Made by a program: the position numbers and the translations under genes. DNA of 33,916 nt from positions 1 to 33,916 of the forward strand of contig WRJZ01000025.1 of the NCBI GenBank assembly GCA_009778325.1. The letters run 5' to 3'. Under the pieces are notes generated by a model, which was given only the letters and a program-made list of their open reading frames with translations, ran no database searches and was not told where the DNA came from. The DNA comes from Candidatus Endomicrobium neocapritermitis. Its GTDB lineage: Bacteria; Elusimicrobiota; Endomicrobiia; Endomicrobiales; Endomicrobiaceae. Positions 7,337 through 14,914 of the stretch are shown one piece after another (within the stretch, counting starts at the first letter, position 1; every line of letters begins with the position of its first letter).

Positions 7337-7469
7337 AACGGCAATTAATAATTAACAAATAATAATTAATAATTATTGTGTTTTTGCTTCGCAAAAACCT
7401 GTTAATTATGTTTCGCTTTTGCGAAACACCAAAATTATTTATTGTTAATTGTTAATTATTAATTGTAGT
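7337..7469. repeat. Intergenic palindromic element E7
   Basis: The left arm begins AACGGCAATTAATAATTAAC and pairs over about 22 bases, with two mismatches, with the right arm ending TTAATTATTAATTGTAGTT. Two hairpins lie inside: GTTTTTGC-TTC-GCAAAAAC and GTTTCGC-TTTT-GCGAAAC. It fills the whole gap between nadK and recN and ends a few bases before the recN start, so it is likely transcribed as part of the recN leader. Confidence 0.85.
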
Positions 7470-7475
7470 TGTGTT

Positions 7476-9140
7476 ATGTTACTAAATTTAAACATCAAAA
7501 ATTACGCTTTGATTGAGGATTTGAGTATAGAATTCGGAAACGGGTTTACGGTTATTTCCGGCGAAACCGGCGCAGGGAAATCTATACTTGTAAAATCAAT
7601 AGAACTTTTGACAGGCGCCAGGGCAGACTCGTCAAACATACGCTCGGGATGTTCTATTTGCACGATTTCAGCTTCTTTTGAATTCAAAAATCCGCAAATA
7701 AAAGATTTTTTAGACTCGCTGTCAATACCGCTTGATGACGGAAACGCCATACTTATACGCAGAACTATTGAAAGCACCGGAAAAAGCAAAGCGTATATTA
7801 ATGATTCACAGGTAAGCGTCTCGTCGCTTGCGGCGCTTGGCAATTTGCTAATAGATTTTCATAATCAGGATGAAAAGCACTCTCTTTTAAACACGGATTC
7901 TCAGCTTGAAATTTTGGATAAAGCGGCGCAAACCGGAGAGCTTAAAGAAAAAGCCGGCCAAACGTATGAAAAAGTAAAAGATATAAAATCAAAAATTGAA
8001 GCCATTAATTTATCAGATTCCGAAAGAGAAAGAAAGATTGATTTGTATTCTTTTCAGCTTCAGGAAATAGAAGACGCGAAACTTGAAAACGGCGAAGACT
8101 CAAAACTTGAAAGCGAACTTCCGAAACTTAAGAACGCGGAAAAAATATCTTCTTTGTGCGAAGAAGCCGTAACTCTTTTGTATTCCGGAGAAAATCCGGC
8201 GTTAAGCGCGATAATAAAAGCAAAGAAAAACATTGAAGCAATAAATTCCTTAGGCGCCGACGCCTCGGAAGCTTTATCGCTTATAGAGCAGTCTTATTAT
8301 CAGGCCGAAGAGTCTTACAGAGAAGTTGAAAATATTCTTTCCGAAACGGAAATCGATCCCGAAAAATTAAATGAGACCGTTGAAAGAATAGAACTTATTA
8401 AAAAATTGAAAAAAAAATACGGCTCAACCATTTCCGAAATAGCGCAATATCAAAATGAAATTGAGCAGGAATTAAAAGCTTTGCAGGATTACAAAGAAAA
8501 CACCGGCAAACTTGACCGAGAGCTTCAGATTCATACAAAACATCTGCGAGATATATGCGAAAAGATAAGCCAAAAGAGAAAAAAAGCAGCAGTTGATTTT
8601 TGCAAAGCCGCAGTCGCGGAGCTTGAAGATTTAGGAATGAAAAATGCCGTCTTTGAAATAAGTTTTAAACAAAAAGAGCCGTCGGCAAACGGCTGCGACG
8701 AAATAGAGTTTATGTTTAGCGCCAATAAAGGAGAAAAAATTCTTCCCTTAAAAAACACGGCGTCCGGCGGAGAACTGTCCAGAGTTTTGCTTGCCATAGA
8801 AGTTTCTTCCAAATTAAAAAGCGACCAAACGACAATCTTCGACGAGATAGACACGGGGACCGGCGGAAAAACAGGCGAAAAAATAGGAAAAAAACTCTCC
8901 CAGCTGGCAAAAAATAAACAGGTATTTTCAATAACGCATTTAGCGCAGGTGTCAGCGTTCGCGCAAACGCATATAAAAATTTATAAAGAAATTTACGATT
9001 CCAGAACTTACACAAAAGCAAAAGCGCTTACAAATGACGAGCATATAGAAGAAATTGCCAGAATGATTTCCGGCGAAAAAGTAACAAAATCAGCCGTTGA
9101 ACACGCAAAAGACCTTATAAAAACATCAACTACTCTTTAA
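7476..9140 (+). CDS. recN: DNA repair protein RecN
   Basis: An SMC-like ATPase that acts early in double-strand break repair. Starting at 7476 (MLLNLNIKNYALIEDLSIEF) gives 554 residues, the normal RecN length; the earlier in-frame TTG lies in E7. Walker A is GETGAGKS at 29-36. A long coiled coil rich in Glu and Lys occupies about 150-370. The ABC signature is SGGELSRVLLAIE, Walker B is TTIFDEIDTGTGG, and the THLAQVSAFA switch follows. The FHNQDEKHSLL segment matches the family IHGQHEHQSLL with changes. The ribosome site is weak. Its 3' end overlaps the convergent pseudopilin gene by 11 bp. Confidence 0.95.
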   Translation: MLLNLNIKNYALIEDLSIEFGNGFTVISGETGAGKSILVKSIELLTGARADSSNIRSGCSICTISASFEFKNPQIKDFLDSLSIPLDDGNAILIRRTIESTGKSKAYINDSQVSVSSLAALGNLLIDFHNQDEKHSLLNTDSQLEILDKAAQTGELKEKAGQTYEKVKDIKSKIEAINLSDSERERKIDLYSFQLQEIEDAKLENGEDSKLESELPKLKNAEKISSLCEEAVTLLYSGENPALSAIIKAKKNIEAINSLGADASEALSLIEQSYYQAEESYREVENILSETEIDPEKLNETVERIELIKKLKKKYGSTISEIAQYQNEIEQELKALQDYKENTGKLDRELQIHTKHLRDICEKISQKRKKAAVDFCKAAVAELEDLGMKNAVFEISFKQKEPSANGCDEIEFMFSANKGEKILPLKNTASGGELSRVLLAIEVSSKLKSDQTTIFDEIDTGTGGKTGEKIGKKLSQLAKNKQVFSITHLAQVSAFAQTHIKIYKEIYDSRTYTKAKALTNDEHIEEIARMISGEKVTKSAVEHAKDLIKTSTTL

Positions 9141-9600
9141 TAACCTCATACGGACCTTCCGAAGAGCCTATTAATCTTATTTTTAACATTTTATTAATCT
9201 TGTCAGGATAATAAGCTTCTATAACATAACCGTAGTCACCTGTAACAAAGTTCGCTTTTTCACTAACGTCAGGCACTCTGATTTCAAACTCTCTAAAATA
9301 TTTATTATTATGAGGATAAATATGAAATTCGCCTAAATTTTGGGCACTTCTGTCAAAAGTAAAAGTCGTATCAACAACACCGTAGGTAAAATAACCTGCA
9401 AAAGGATCTTCTCCCTCAGCAGCAAAAGACAGAGCCAAATCCATCTGCTCTTTTATGCTTTGCAGCAAATGCATGCCTTCTTTGTACTTTGCATTGGCAA
9501 TATGTTTTCTGTACACGGCAACGCCTATAACGCTAAGCATTCCTATAATAATTACAGTAACACAAACTTCAACTAATGTAAATCCTTTGTTATTTTTCAT
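9130..9600 (-). CDS. Type IV pilin-like protein (pseudopilin)
   Basis: 156 residues starting MKNNKGFTLVEVCVTVIIIG: a short positive leader, the prepilin peptidase site G|FTLVE and a ~20-residue hydrophobic helix. The rest is a soluble head (about 35-156) with no recognised domain and no disulfide cysteine pair near the C-terminus. It would be processed by PilD and placed in the inner membrane or a pilus as a minor pilin or pseudopilin. It lies downstream of the other pilin on the same strand, beyond a strong terminator, so it may be read through weakly or have its own promoter. No assembly genes are present in the window. Confidence 0.85.
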   Translation of the reverse strand: MKNNKGFTLVEVCVTVIIIGMLSVIGVAVYRKHIANAKYKEGMHLLQSIKEQMDLALSFAAEGEDPFAGYFTYGVVDTTFTFDRSAQNLGEFHIYPHNNKYFREFEIRVPDVSEKANFVTGDYGYVIEAYYPDKINKMLKIRLIGSSEGPYEVIKE

Positions 9601-9621
9601 TTGCGCTTACTCCCGAAAGTC

Positions 9622-9663
9622 CTAATAAAAACAGCCCTTTGCGGATGAATGCAAAGGGCTGTT
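9622..9663 (-). terminator. Rho-independent terminator of the upstream pilin gene
   Basis: A perfect 13-bp stem, AACAGCCCTTTGC (9630-9642) with GCAAAGGGCTGTT (9651-9663), and an eight-base loop. On the minus strand it is followed by TTTTATTAGG. It lies directly after the pilin at 9677 and upstream of the pseudopilin. Confidence 0.9.
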
Positions 9664-9676
9664 AGTTCCAAATAGA

Positions 9677-10090
9677 TTAATCGAGACCGGTAGCTATAGT
9701 TATAATACTACCGCCTTCTACAGCTTGCATAGTAACGCTGATACCTTCTGCGGCAGAACCTATCCTACCTTCTACAATTGAAGTAAAAGTATAACTGTTT
9801 GCAGCACCTGCCGTTGTTACCTTATACGAATCGAAATACTTATTAGATCTTGCATCAATATCAAGTGTCGTATTAAAGGTAACTGAGGAGGAAATCTCAT
9901 AATAGTTGCCGAATTCCGCATAATAAACTCTTTGCGCAGTTGCGATTGAGCCTAAAAGCGCTTTAGCTTCGGTTGCTATAGCTTTCTTTGTGTATCCTCT
10001 GTAAATAGGAACCGCAACAATTGATAAAATACCAACAATAACAATAACGATGATCAACTCTACAAGTGTAAAACCTTTTGATTTTTTCAT
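9677..10090 (-). CDS. Type IV pilin, major-type
   Basis: 137 residues beginning MKKSKGFTLVELIIVIVIVG with a class III (type IVa) prepilin cleavage site G|FTLVE and the Glu5 needed for assembly. The hydrophobic helix is followed by VPIYRGYTKKAIATEAKALL, then a small head rich in Ser, Thr and Gly. It is likely the pilus or pseudopilus subunit, exported and processed by a PilD-type peptidase. A strong promoter, a long leader, an AAGGAGA ribosome site and a strong terminator frame it, suggesting high expression as a single gene. Cysteines are absent from the head. PilA and major pseudopilin (GspG-like) roles cannot be told apart. Confidence 0.87.
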   Translation of the reverse strand: MKKSKGFTLVELIIVIVIVGILSIVAVPIYRGYTKKAIATEAKALLGSIATAQRVYYAEFGNYYEISSSVTFNTTLDIDARSNKYFDSYKVTTAGAANSYTFTSIVEGRIGSAAEGISVTMQAVEGGSIITIATGLD

Positions 10091-10132
10091 GTCTTTCTCC
10101 TTTTGTTTGTTTTGTACGTCTTGTACTCTGGA

Positions 10133-10159
10133 TTAAGGATTCACCTCCTCCACCAGCAT
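10133..10159 (-). other. Tiny leader ORF with an internal perfect Shine-Dalgarno sequence
   Basis: In the pilin leader, ATG-CTG-GTG-GAG-GAG-GTG-AAT-CCT-TAA could encode MLVEEVNP. Inside it AGGAGGTGA (minus strand, 10149-10141) is a full match to the anti-Shine-Dalgarno end of 16S rRNA. It is about 50 bases from the pilin ATG and has no start codon at normal spacing. Whether it is translated is unknown. Confidence 0.35.
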
Positions 10160-10171
10160 GAATTTGAGAAT

Positions 10172-10200
10172 ATTATATAATAATAGTAAAAAATTTGCAA
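10172..10200 (-). promoter_or_regulatory. Pilin promoter
   Basis: On the minus strand TTGCAA (10200-10195) and TATAAT (10177-10172) are separated by 17 bases. The transcript would start near 10165, giving a leader of about 75 bases. Confidence 0.75.
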
Positions 10201-10208
10201 TATTTTTT

Positions 10209-10237
10209 TTTATTTTTCACAAATTGTTTGCTATAAT
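10209..10237 (+). promoter_or_regulatory. Likely promoter of the guanine deaminase gene
   Basis: A good TATAAT (10232-10237) lies so close to the ATG at 10244 that the predicted start site falls on the A of that codon. The -35 region is only T-rich (TTTATT, 10209-10214). There is no Shine-Dalgarno sequence, which suggests a leaderless mRNA. Confidence 0.5.
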
Positions 10238-10243
10238 ATTATC

Positions 10244-10720
10244 ATGACAATGAACAAAAACCGGCTTGCGGATAAAGTTATAGCATTAGCCTTAAAAAAT
10301 GTCAATAACAAAAAAGGCGGCCCTTTTTCCGCCGTAATCGTAAAGAACGGCAAAATAATATCTTCGGCATACAACTGCGTGACAACAAAAAACGATCCGA
10401 CAGCGCACGCAGAAATAGAGGCAATAAGAAAAGCCGCGAAAAAATTAAAAAATTTCGACCTGTCTGGCTGTGAAATTTTTTCATCATGCGAGCCGTGCCC
10501 CATGTGTTTGAGCGCTGTTTACTGGTCGGGAATAAAGAAAGTTTATTATTGCGCCGATACGAAAACCGCATCAAAATACGGCTTTAAAGATGAAGTGATT
10601 TTCAAAGAACTTAAAAAACCGGCAGGCAAAAGAAAAGTCAAACAAATACTTATCAATAATAAAGATAAAAACCTTCCTTTCGAAAAATGGAATTCGCTTC
10701 CTGATAAAAAGAAATACTAA
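10244..10720 (+). CDS. guaD: Guanine deaminase (GuaD-like, cytidine deaminase fold)
   Basis: A zinc-dependent deaminase that would turn guanine into xanthine in purine salvage. The 158-residue length matches B. subtilis GuaD. The zinc site is complete: NDPTAHAEIEAIR (His55, Glu57) and SSCEPCPMCLSAVYW (Cys85, Cys88). GGPFSAVIVKNGKIIS and the C-terminal PFEKWNSLPDKKKY resemble the domain-swapped tail of GuaD, which favours GuaD over TadA. The start is either 10244 or the ATG at 10250; neither has a ribosome site. A monocistronic gene, divergent from the pilin gene. Confidence 0.85.
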   Translation: MTMNKNRLADKVIALALKNVNNKKGGPFSAVIVKNGKIISSAYNCVTTKNDPTAHAEIEAIRKAAKKLKNFDLSGCEIFSSCEPCPMCLSAVYWSGIKKVYYCADTKTASKYGFKDEVIFKELKKPAGKRKVKQILINNKDKNLPFEKWNSLPDKKKY

Positions 10721-10878
10721 ATAGATGAATAGAAGTTTAGCAGCTCAGAAGCCCGGAGGAGCCGTGGCCGTTAAAGTCATTGCCATTGCTCAACTTCTTA
10801 TCATCCTATCATCCCATCTTCTTCCATTCTTGTCTTTGCCGAGCTGCTGAGCTGCCGAACTTCTGAGCTTCTGCCTTT
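10721..10878. repeat. Intergenic palindromic element E8
   Basis: Begins right after the guaD stop and ends with TGCCTTT (10872-10878), two bases from the stop of the opposite gene. Arms with AGTTTAGCAGCTCAGAAGC-type words pair with GAGCTGCTGAGCTGCC and ACTTCTGAGCTTCTGCC. The inner part GGAGGAGCCGTGGCCGTTAA onward is shared with E3. The word TTGTCTTTGCCG lies in the right half. Confidence 0.8.
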
Positions 10879-10880
10879 AT

Positions 10881-11126
10881 CTAAATTTTAACAGAATTAA
10901 CCTTTACGCCTTTTATTTTTTTTAAGTTTGAAATAAGCGCTTTTATTTCAGCCGAAGAAGCTTCCAGTTGAAGTATGATAAGCCCCGTATCGGAACATTT
11001 CCCTTCTCCGCTTTCATGAAGGCCAAGCCTTGTTTTTATAAAACAACCTGATTCCGTCAGAACTTTTTGAACTTTTAACGCAGTTTCTTTTCTTTTTTCA
11101 ACCGACAATATTAAGATGTTTGCCAT
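10881..11126 (-). CDS. TM1266-like ACT-fold protein (putative iron-only hydrogenase system regulator)
   Basis: An 81-residue protein starting MANILILSVEKRKETALKVQ. The pattern of two beta-alpha-beta units, VQKVLTESGCFIKTRLGLHE in the middle and LKKIKGVKVNSVKI at the end, matches the small TM1266 family annotated as a putative regulator of iron-only hydrogenase systems. I chose the ATG at 11126 because of the GGGG ribosome site just upstream; an in-frame start at 11150 would add residues with no match and reach E9. The window has no iron-only hydrogenase genes, so its partners would be elsewhere. Function is by family only. Confidence 0.65.
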   Translation of the reverse strand: MANILILSVEKRKETALKVQKVLTESGCFIKTRLGLHESGEGKCSDTGLIILQLEASSAEIKALISNLKKIKGVKVNSVKI

Positions 11127-11143
11127 TTTTGTCCCCTTTTTTA

Positions 11144-11275
11144 ACAACAATTAACAAATAACAGTTAATAATTATTGTGTTTTTGCAAAGCAAAAACCTA
11201 TTATATTAATATGTTTCGCCCTGGCGAAACACCGACATTGTTCATTGTTATTTGTTAATTGTTAACTGCAGTAAT
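11144..11275. repeat. Intergenic palindromic element E9
   Basis: Left arm AACAACAATTAACAAATAAC pairs with right arm words GTTATTTGTTAATTGTTAAC. Inner hairpins are GTTTTTGC-AAA-GCAAAAAC and GTTTCGCC-CT-GGCGAAAC. It is a close relative of E7 and E15. Its right arm encodes the last residues and stop codon of the deacetylase gene at 11248. Confidence 0.85.
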
Positions 11276-11928
11276 TCGCTTACGGTTACAATCTCAAATC
11301 CCCTTTCCTTTATTTCGTCAATAAAGTCGGGAAGAAAAGAAAGAAGTCTCTCATTATTATTTAAATCATGCATTAAAAAAATAGCGCCGCCTTTTATGCT
11401 TGATTTATACTTTTCATGCATTTCGTCAGCGGTAAGGTTTCTGTCCCAGTCGCATCCGAACGTCCAGTTAATCATCTTATAATTATTTTTCTTTACAACA
11501 GCTTTCGCGTCATCCCTTGAATAGCCGTGCGGAAAACGCACAAGATAAGTTTTTACGCCGACAGCCTTTTCAATGGCGTCCTGACCTTTTAAAAGCTCTT
11601 TTTCCATTTTGTCATTCTTATCTTCGCCTTTATATGAATAGAAATTAACGTGGCCATATGTATGATTTTGAACTTCATGCCCGGCTTCAAAAACTTTTTT
11701 CGCCGTTTCAGGTTTTTCGGCTGCATTGCAGCCAAGCATAAAAAATGTCGCCTTAACGTCTTTTTCTTCAAGTATGGCAAGTATTTTTTCAGTGGCAGAG
11801 CCCGGGCCGTCGTCAAAAGTTAAAGCGACTTTTTTTGAATCCTTTGGGCCGTCTGCATAAAAAACTTTGTTTTCAGCATGGCAAAACGTAAATCCCAAAA
11901 GCAGAAGCAAAGCTGATATATATCTCAT
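11248..11928 (-). CDS. Secreted polysaccharide deacetylase (NodB family)
   Basis: 226 residues with a signal peptide (MRYISALLLLLGFTFCHAEN). It shows the five NodB motifs: TFDDGPGSATEKIL (1), NHTYGHVNF (2, metal-binding His pair), RFPHGYSRDD (3, where RxPY is usual, here RFPH), INWTFGCDWDR (4) and IFLMHD (5). It should remove acetyl groups from a carbohydrate, such as peptidoglycan or an exported glycan, in the periplasm. The start overlaps the permease stop (ATGA). It is the last gene of the envelope operon. The C-terminal residues LQLTINK and the stop are encoded by palindrome E9, so the natural tail may have been altered by the element. Confidence 0.88.
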   Translation of the reverse strand: MRYISALLLLLGFTFCHAENKVFYADGPKDSKKVALTFDDGPGSATEKILAILEEKDVKATFFMLGCNAAEKPETAKKVFEAGHEVQNHTYGHVNFYSYKGEDKNDKMEKELLKGQDAIEKAVGVKTYLVRFPHGYSRDDAKAVVKKNNYKMINWTFGCDWDRNLTADEMHEKYKSSIKGGAIFLMHDLNNNERLLSFLPDFIDEIKERGFEIVTVSELLQLTINK

Positions 11929-13547
11929 TTTTCAATCCTTTTCAACGCGTTATACCCTATGCTTGAAATAATAACAAAGAAAATCACATCAATCAATATA
12001 AGAATGATGCCGTATTGCACAAATGCCGCGGCGGAAGTATAATTTTTTAAATAAAAAAGCCTTAACGGCTGCATGATAATTAATATATTGACTATTATCA
12101 TAAAAAATGAAAAAAGCATAAAAACAAGTCCGCCGAGCGAAGACTCTATCTGCGGAATATTCGAATAATTAAATTTCGGAAGAACCGCGCCTATAGAAAC
12201 CGCGGAACAGCTTATAAGCAGCGACATGGCGGCAGTGGCGGCAATCGTTATTATAAATACGGGTTTTGAAATACCCATCATATAATTTGAAGCAAACATC
12301 AAAATAAGAGACACTAAAACAACAGGAATACTGCCGAACACAATTTTTTCAGCAAACAGCTTAAAGCGGCTTACCGGACTTGTCAGCAAAAACCAAAAAC
12401 TTTCCCCCTCCAAACTTATAAGTGGAAATGAAAGCCTGAGGGAAGCTGCCGTAGCCACAAACCAGACCAGCGCGCAATTTACGACAGCCATTGTGTTATG
12501 CATATGTATAGTTTCAAAAGACAGTCTATACATGCTGAACAAATAAACCAGCACAATAGAAGCGAGTATTAAAACCTGAGACCATTGGCTTGAATCACGC
12601 ACAAACACTTTTATATCTTTTTGAAATATCGCGTAAACAGGGCTTCTGTATTTAAAAGATCTTCTGCGTATATCCGCAGCGGCAAAGGCCTGACCTTCGT
12701 TAAGGCCTTCCATATAATACTTTTTGGCAAGAAATTTTATTACAAGCCACAAAATAACGGCAGTTCCGAAAAGCAAACCCGCATAAATAAAAATTCTGCC
12801 GAAATCTTTTGCTATCAGGCCCGTTACCGCTGAAGTGTACCACCATGAAGGCAAAAATTTTGCCGTCGGCGCGTCCAGATAGCTCAAATACTGCGATAAG
12901 AGCTCAAAACCTTCGGTGCTGATAAATTTTTCAGGCCGTATAAGCCTTATAAACACTAAAACAAAAGTGAAAAATACCATTCCTATAACCAAAACGATAT
13001 TTCTGACCTTTGCGGCAGGAAAAAATCTCATGACAATAATCGTAAAAGCTATGCCTATAAAGCTCGCGCACGCTAAAAAAGGAAATACAAAAACTATGGA
13101 AAAAATGTAGAACCACATATCGGCATTTTTAACAACTCCCAAAGCCGCCATACAGGGTACCAATGCCGCAAAAACCATCCATGAAGCGTAAAAAGAAGAG
13201 TTTACCGCCTTAAAAGAAAAAACTTCTCCTAGTTTTATGGGAGAAGTTACAAGCCATTTTATATCCCTCCCGAAGTAAATTGTCGAAAAAGACACGATTA
13301 TAGCGGACAAAACCGCCATCATAAAAGCGGTTATAAAAACAAAAGCAAGAAGTTTATTGACAATAAGCGGCCCGACAACCGCAACGGAGTTTATATATCT
13401 AAGGAACGAATGAGAAAAGGCGTAAACTATAAAAACGATATTTATGCCTATAAAAATAAATATTGCTGCCTTTAAGTTATCTATAAACTTTAAAGAGTTT
13501 ATGCGGTTTATAAACGAAAGAATGGATATTTTTATAAGGTAACGCAT
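11925..13547 (-). CDS. ABC transporter permease (putative exporter)
   Basis: A 540-residue membrane protein with roughly twelve hydrophobic segments: an N-terminal group of six (about 25-250), a short cytoplasmic region (FAAADIRRRSFKYRSPVYAI, about 290-310), then a second group of six. It resembles large ABC-2-type exporter permeases, with segments such as WLVTSPIKLGEVF and FWFLLTSPVSRFKLF repeated in each half, suggesting internal duplication. It overlaps the ATPase stop by one base (TAATG) and the deacetylase start by four. Substrate unknown; the operon context suggests an envelope lipid or glycan. Confidence 0.75.
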   Translation of the reverse strand: MRYLIKISILSFINRINSLKFIDNLKAAIFIFIGINIVFIVYAFSHSFLRYINSVAVVGPLIVNKLLAFVFITAFMMAVLSAIIVSFSTIYFGRDIKWLVTSPIKLGEVFSFKAVNSSFYASWMVFAALVPCMAALGVVKNADMWFYIFSIVFVFPFLACASFIGIAFTIIVMRFFPAAKVRNIVLVIGMVFFTFVLVFIRLIRPEKFISTEGFELLSQYLSYLDAPTAKFLPSWWYTSAVTGLIAKDFGRIFIYAGLLFGTAVILWLVIKFLAKKYYMEGLNEGQAFAAADIRRRSFKYRSPVYAIFQKDIKVFVRDSSQWSQVLILASIVLVYLFSMYRLSFETIHMHNTMAVVNCALVWFVATAASLRLSFPLISLEGESFWFLLTSPVSRFKLFAEKIVFGSIPVVLVSLILMFASNYMMGISKPVFIITIAATAAMSLLISCSAVSIGAVLPKFNYSNIPQIESSLGGLVFMLFSFFMIIVNILIIMQPLRLFYLKNYTSAAAFVQYGIILILIDVIFFVIISSIGYNALKRIEK

Positions 13548-14314
13548 TAAAGGCCTTCCGGCAGCTCGCCGGCTGCCAGCCCTCCCGTAATATTTAAATA
13601 AATCGATTCCAAATCCGACCCGCCGCTGTCTTTTTTCTGCAAATTTTCAAAAGTGTCCAAAGCGAGAATTTTTCCGTCGTTAACAATACATATTCTGTCC
13701 GCGATTTTCTGCGCTATTTCCAAAACGTGCGTGCACATAAATAAGGTCGTTCCCTGACTTGAAAGCCTTGTGAAAATATCTTTCACTATCCTTGCGCTTT
13801 TCGGGTCAAGCCCTACAAGCGGCTCGTCCAGAAACATGACTTCCGGTTTGTGAAGCAGCACTCCGGATATAACAAGCTTTTGTTTCATGCCGTGCGAAAA
13901 AGAATCGATGATTTTATCCGCCCTGTCATCGAGTGAGAACATTTCAAGAAGCTCCGGAATCATTTTTCGCTGCTGATCCATCGGCACTTTATAAATATCT
14001 CCGATAATTCTCATGTATTCGAAAGCCGTAAGATACGGATACACATAAGGCTGGTCCGGAACAAATCCTATGCGATTTTTTATTGAATCCATCTCGGTTA
14101 AAACATTCATGCCGAGAATTTCAGCCTCTCCGGAAGTCGGTTTTAAAAGCCCTGTTAAAACTTTCACGGTTGTCGTTTTTCCGGCGCCGTTAGGACCTAA
14201 AAAAGCAAAAATTTCGCCTTTTTTAACGTTAAAGCTCACATCATTTACGGCTTTAAAATCGCCGTATTTTTTAACTAAGTTTCTGACTTCTACCGCGTTA
14301 TTTATATTGTCCAT
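13547..14314 (-). CDS. ABC transporter ATP-binding protein
   Basis: 255 residues from the ATG at 14314. Walker A is GPNGAGKTT, Q-loop region GFVPDQPYVYPYLT, signature FSHGMKQK (an ABC-2-type variant of LSGGQ), Walker B VMFLDEPLVGLDP and switch His in MCTHVLE. It is the energy subunit for the permease that follows. I preferred 14314 (MDNINNAVEVRNL) over an in-frame start at 14368, because the longer version would add 18 unlikely residues inside the upstream kinase gene; 14314 overlaps that gene by 13 bases. A GGGAACGG stretch precedes it. Confidence 0.9.
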   Translation of the reverse strand: MDNINNAVEVRNLVKKYGDFKAVNDVSFNVKKGEIFAFLGPNGAGKTTTVKVLTGLLKPTSGEAEILGMNVLTEMDSIKNRIGFVPDQPYVYPYLTAFEYMRIIGDIYKVPMDQQRKMIPELLEMFSLDDRADKIIDSFSHGMKQKLVISGVLLHKPEVMFLDEPLVGLDPKSARIVKDIFTRLSSQGTTLFMCTHVLEIAQKIADRICIVNDGKILALDTFENLQKKDSGGSDLESIYLNITGGLAAGELPEGL

Positions 14315-14895
14315 ATCATCACCGTTCCCAGAAGGGTTAACAACCCCGCGTTTAATATCTGCATCCAAAAATTATCGTTTATAGGCCACGGAACAGCTTC
14401 CACAATTGTGGCGATTGCCGCTCCGGCAAGCGCGAATTTCCAGTTAAATAAAAATAAGCCGGCAATAAGGCACGCTACAAAACACGCGGCGCTTCCTTCA
14501 AGGCTTTTTCCTCCAAAAATTTTGTGTTTCCCGAATGTTTTGCCTATAAGCGCCGCAAAGGCATCCCCGAAAGCAAGATATAAAAAGCTGGCCATTACCA
14601 TATATTTATTGGGGAAAAGCAAAATCGTTATCAAAGCGCCCGAGAGCGTGCCGAGTATCCCGCTTACTTTTTTTGCTTCTTCTTCCCTGTAAAAACCTTT
14701 AAAATTTTTACAGAAAAAATCATTGCACACAGGCACTTTTAACCTTAAAAACTCAAGCGAAGCAACTGCCGCAACGGCTATTGCCAGGCCCAAAATAACA
14801 GTGCTTTTAGGAAGATACCAATACCCGAAAACATAAATCAGCAACAACAAATGAAAACCTTTTCTTTTTAATTCGTCTTTCGGAAAATTAACCAT
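14302..14895 (-). CDS. SEC59/VTE5-type CTP-dependent kinase (dolichol/phytol kinase-like)
   Basis: A 197-residue protein with about six membrane segments. The family signatures are ELKRKGFHLLLL at the N-terminus and FGDAFAALIGKTFGKHKIFG followed by GKSLEGSAACF at about 108-138. Members of this family phosphorylate lipid alcohols such as dolichol, phytol or diacylglycerol, using CTP. It sits in the inner membrane. It lies 19 bp after the M50-like gene and overlaps the ABC ATPase gene, so it belongs to the envelope operon and may make a lipid carrier phosphate. The exact substrate cannot be read from the sequence; a phosphatidate cytidylyltransferase is less likely. Confidence 0.75.
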   Translation of the reverse strand: MVNFPKDELKRKGFHLLLLIYVFGYWYLPKSTVILGLAIAVAAVASLEFLRLKVPVCNDFFCKNFKGFYREEEAKKVSGILGTLSGALITILLFPNKYMVMASFLYLAFGDAFAALIGKTFGKHKIFGGKSLEGSAACFVACLIAGLFLFNWKFALAGAAIATIVEAVPWPINDNFWMQILNAGLLTLLGTVMIWTI

Positions 14896-14914
14896 AAATT
14901 TTTAAACCTCTGTT

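Noticed and set aside
10244-10720. TadA tRNA adenosine deaminase
   Set aside because: The zinc motif fits both, but GGPFSAVIV, the NDPTAHAE segment and the C-terminal PFEKWN tail match GuaD; TadA tails differ.
10721-10878. E8 as an ordinary rho-independent terminator between convergent genes
   Set aside because: Arms are long and imperfect, and no T-run follows on either strand.
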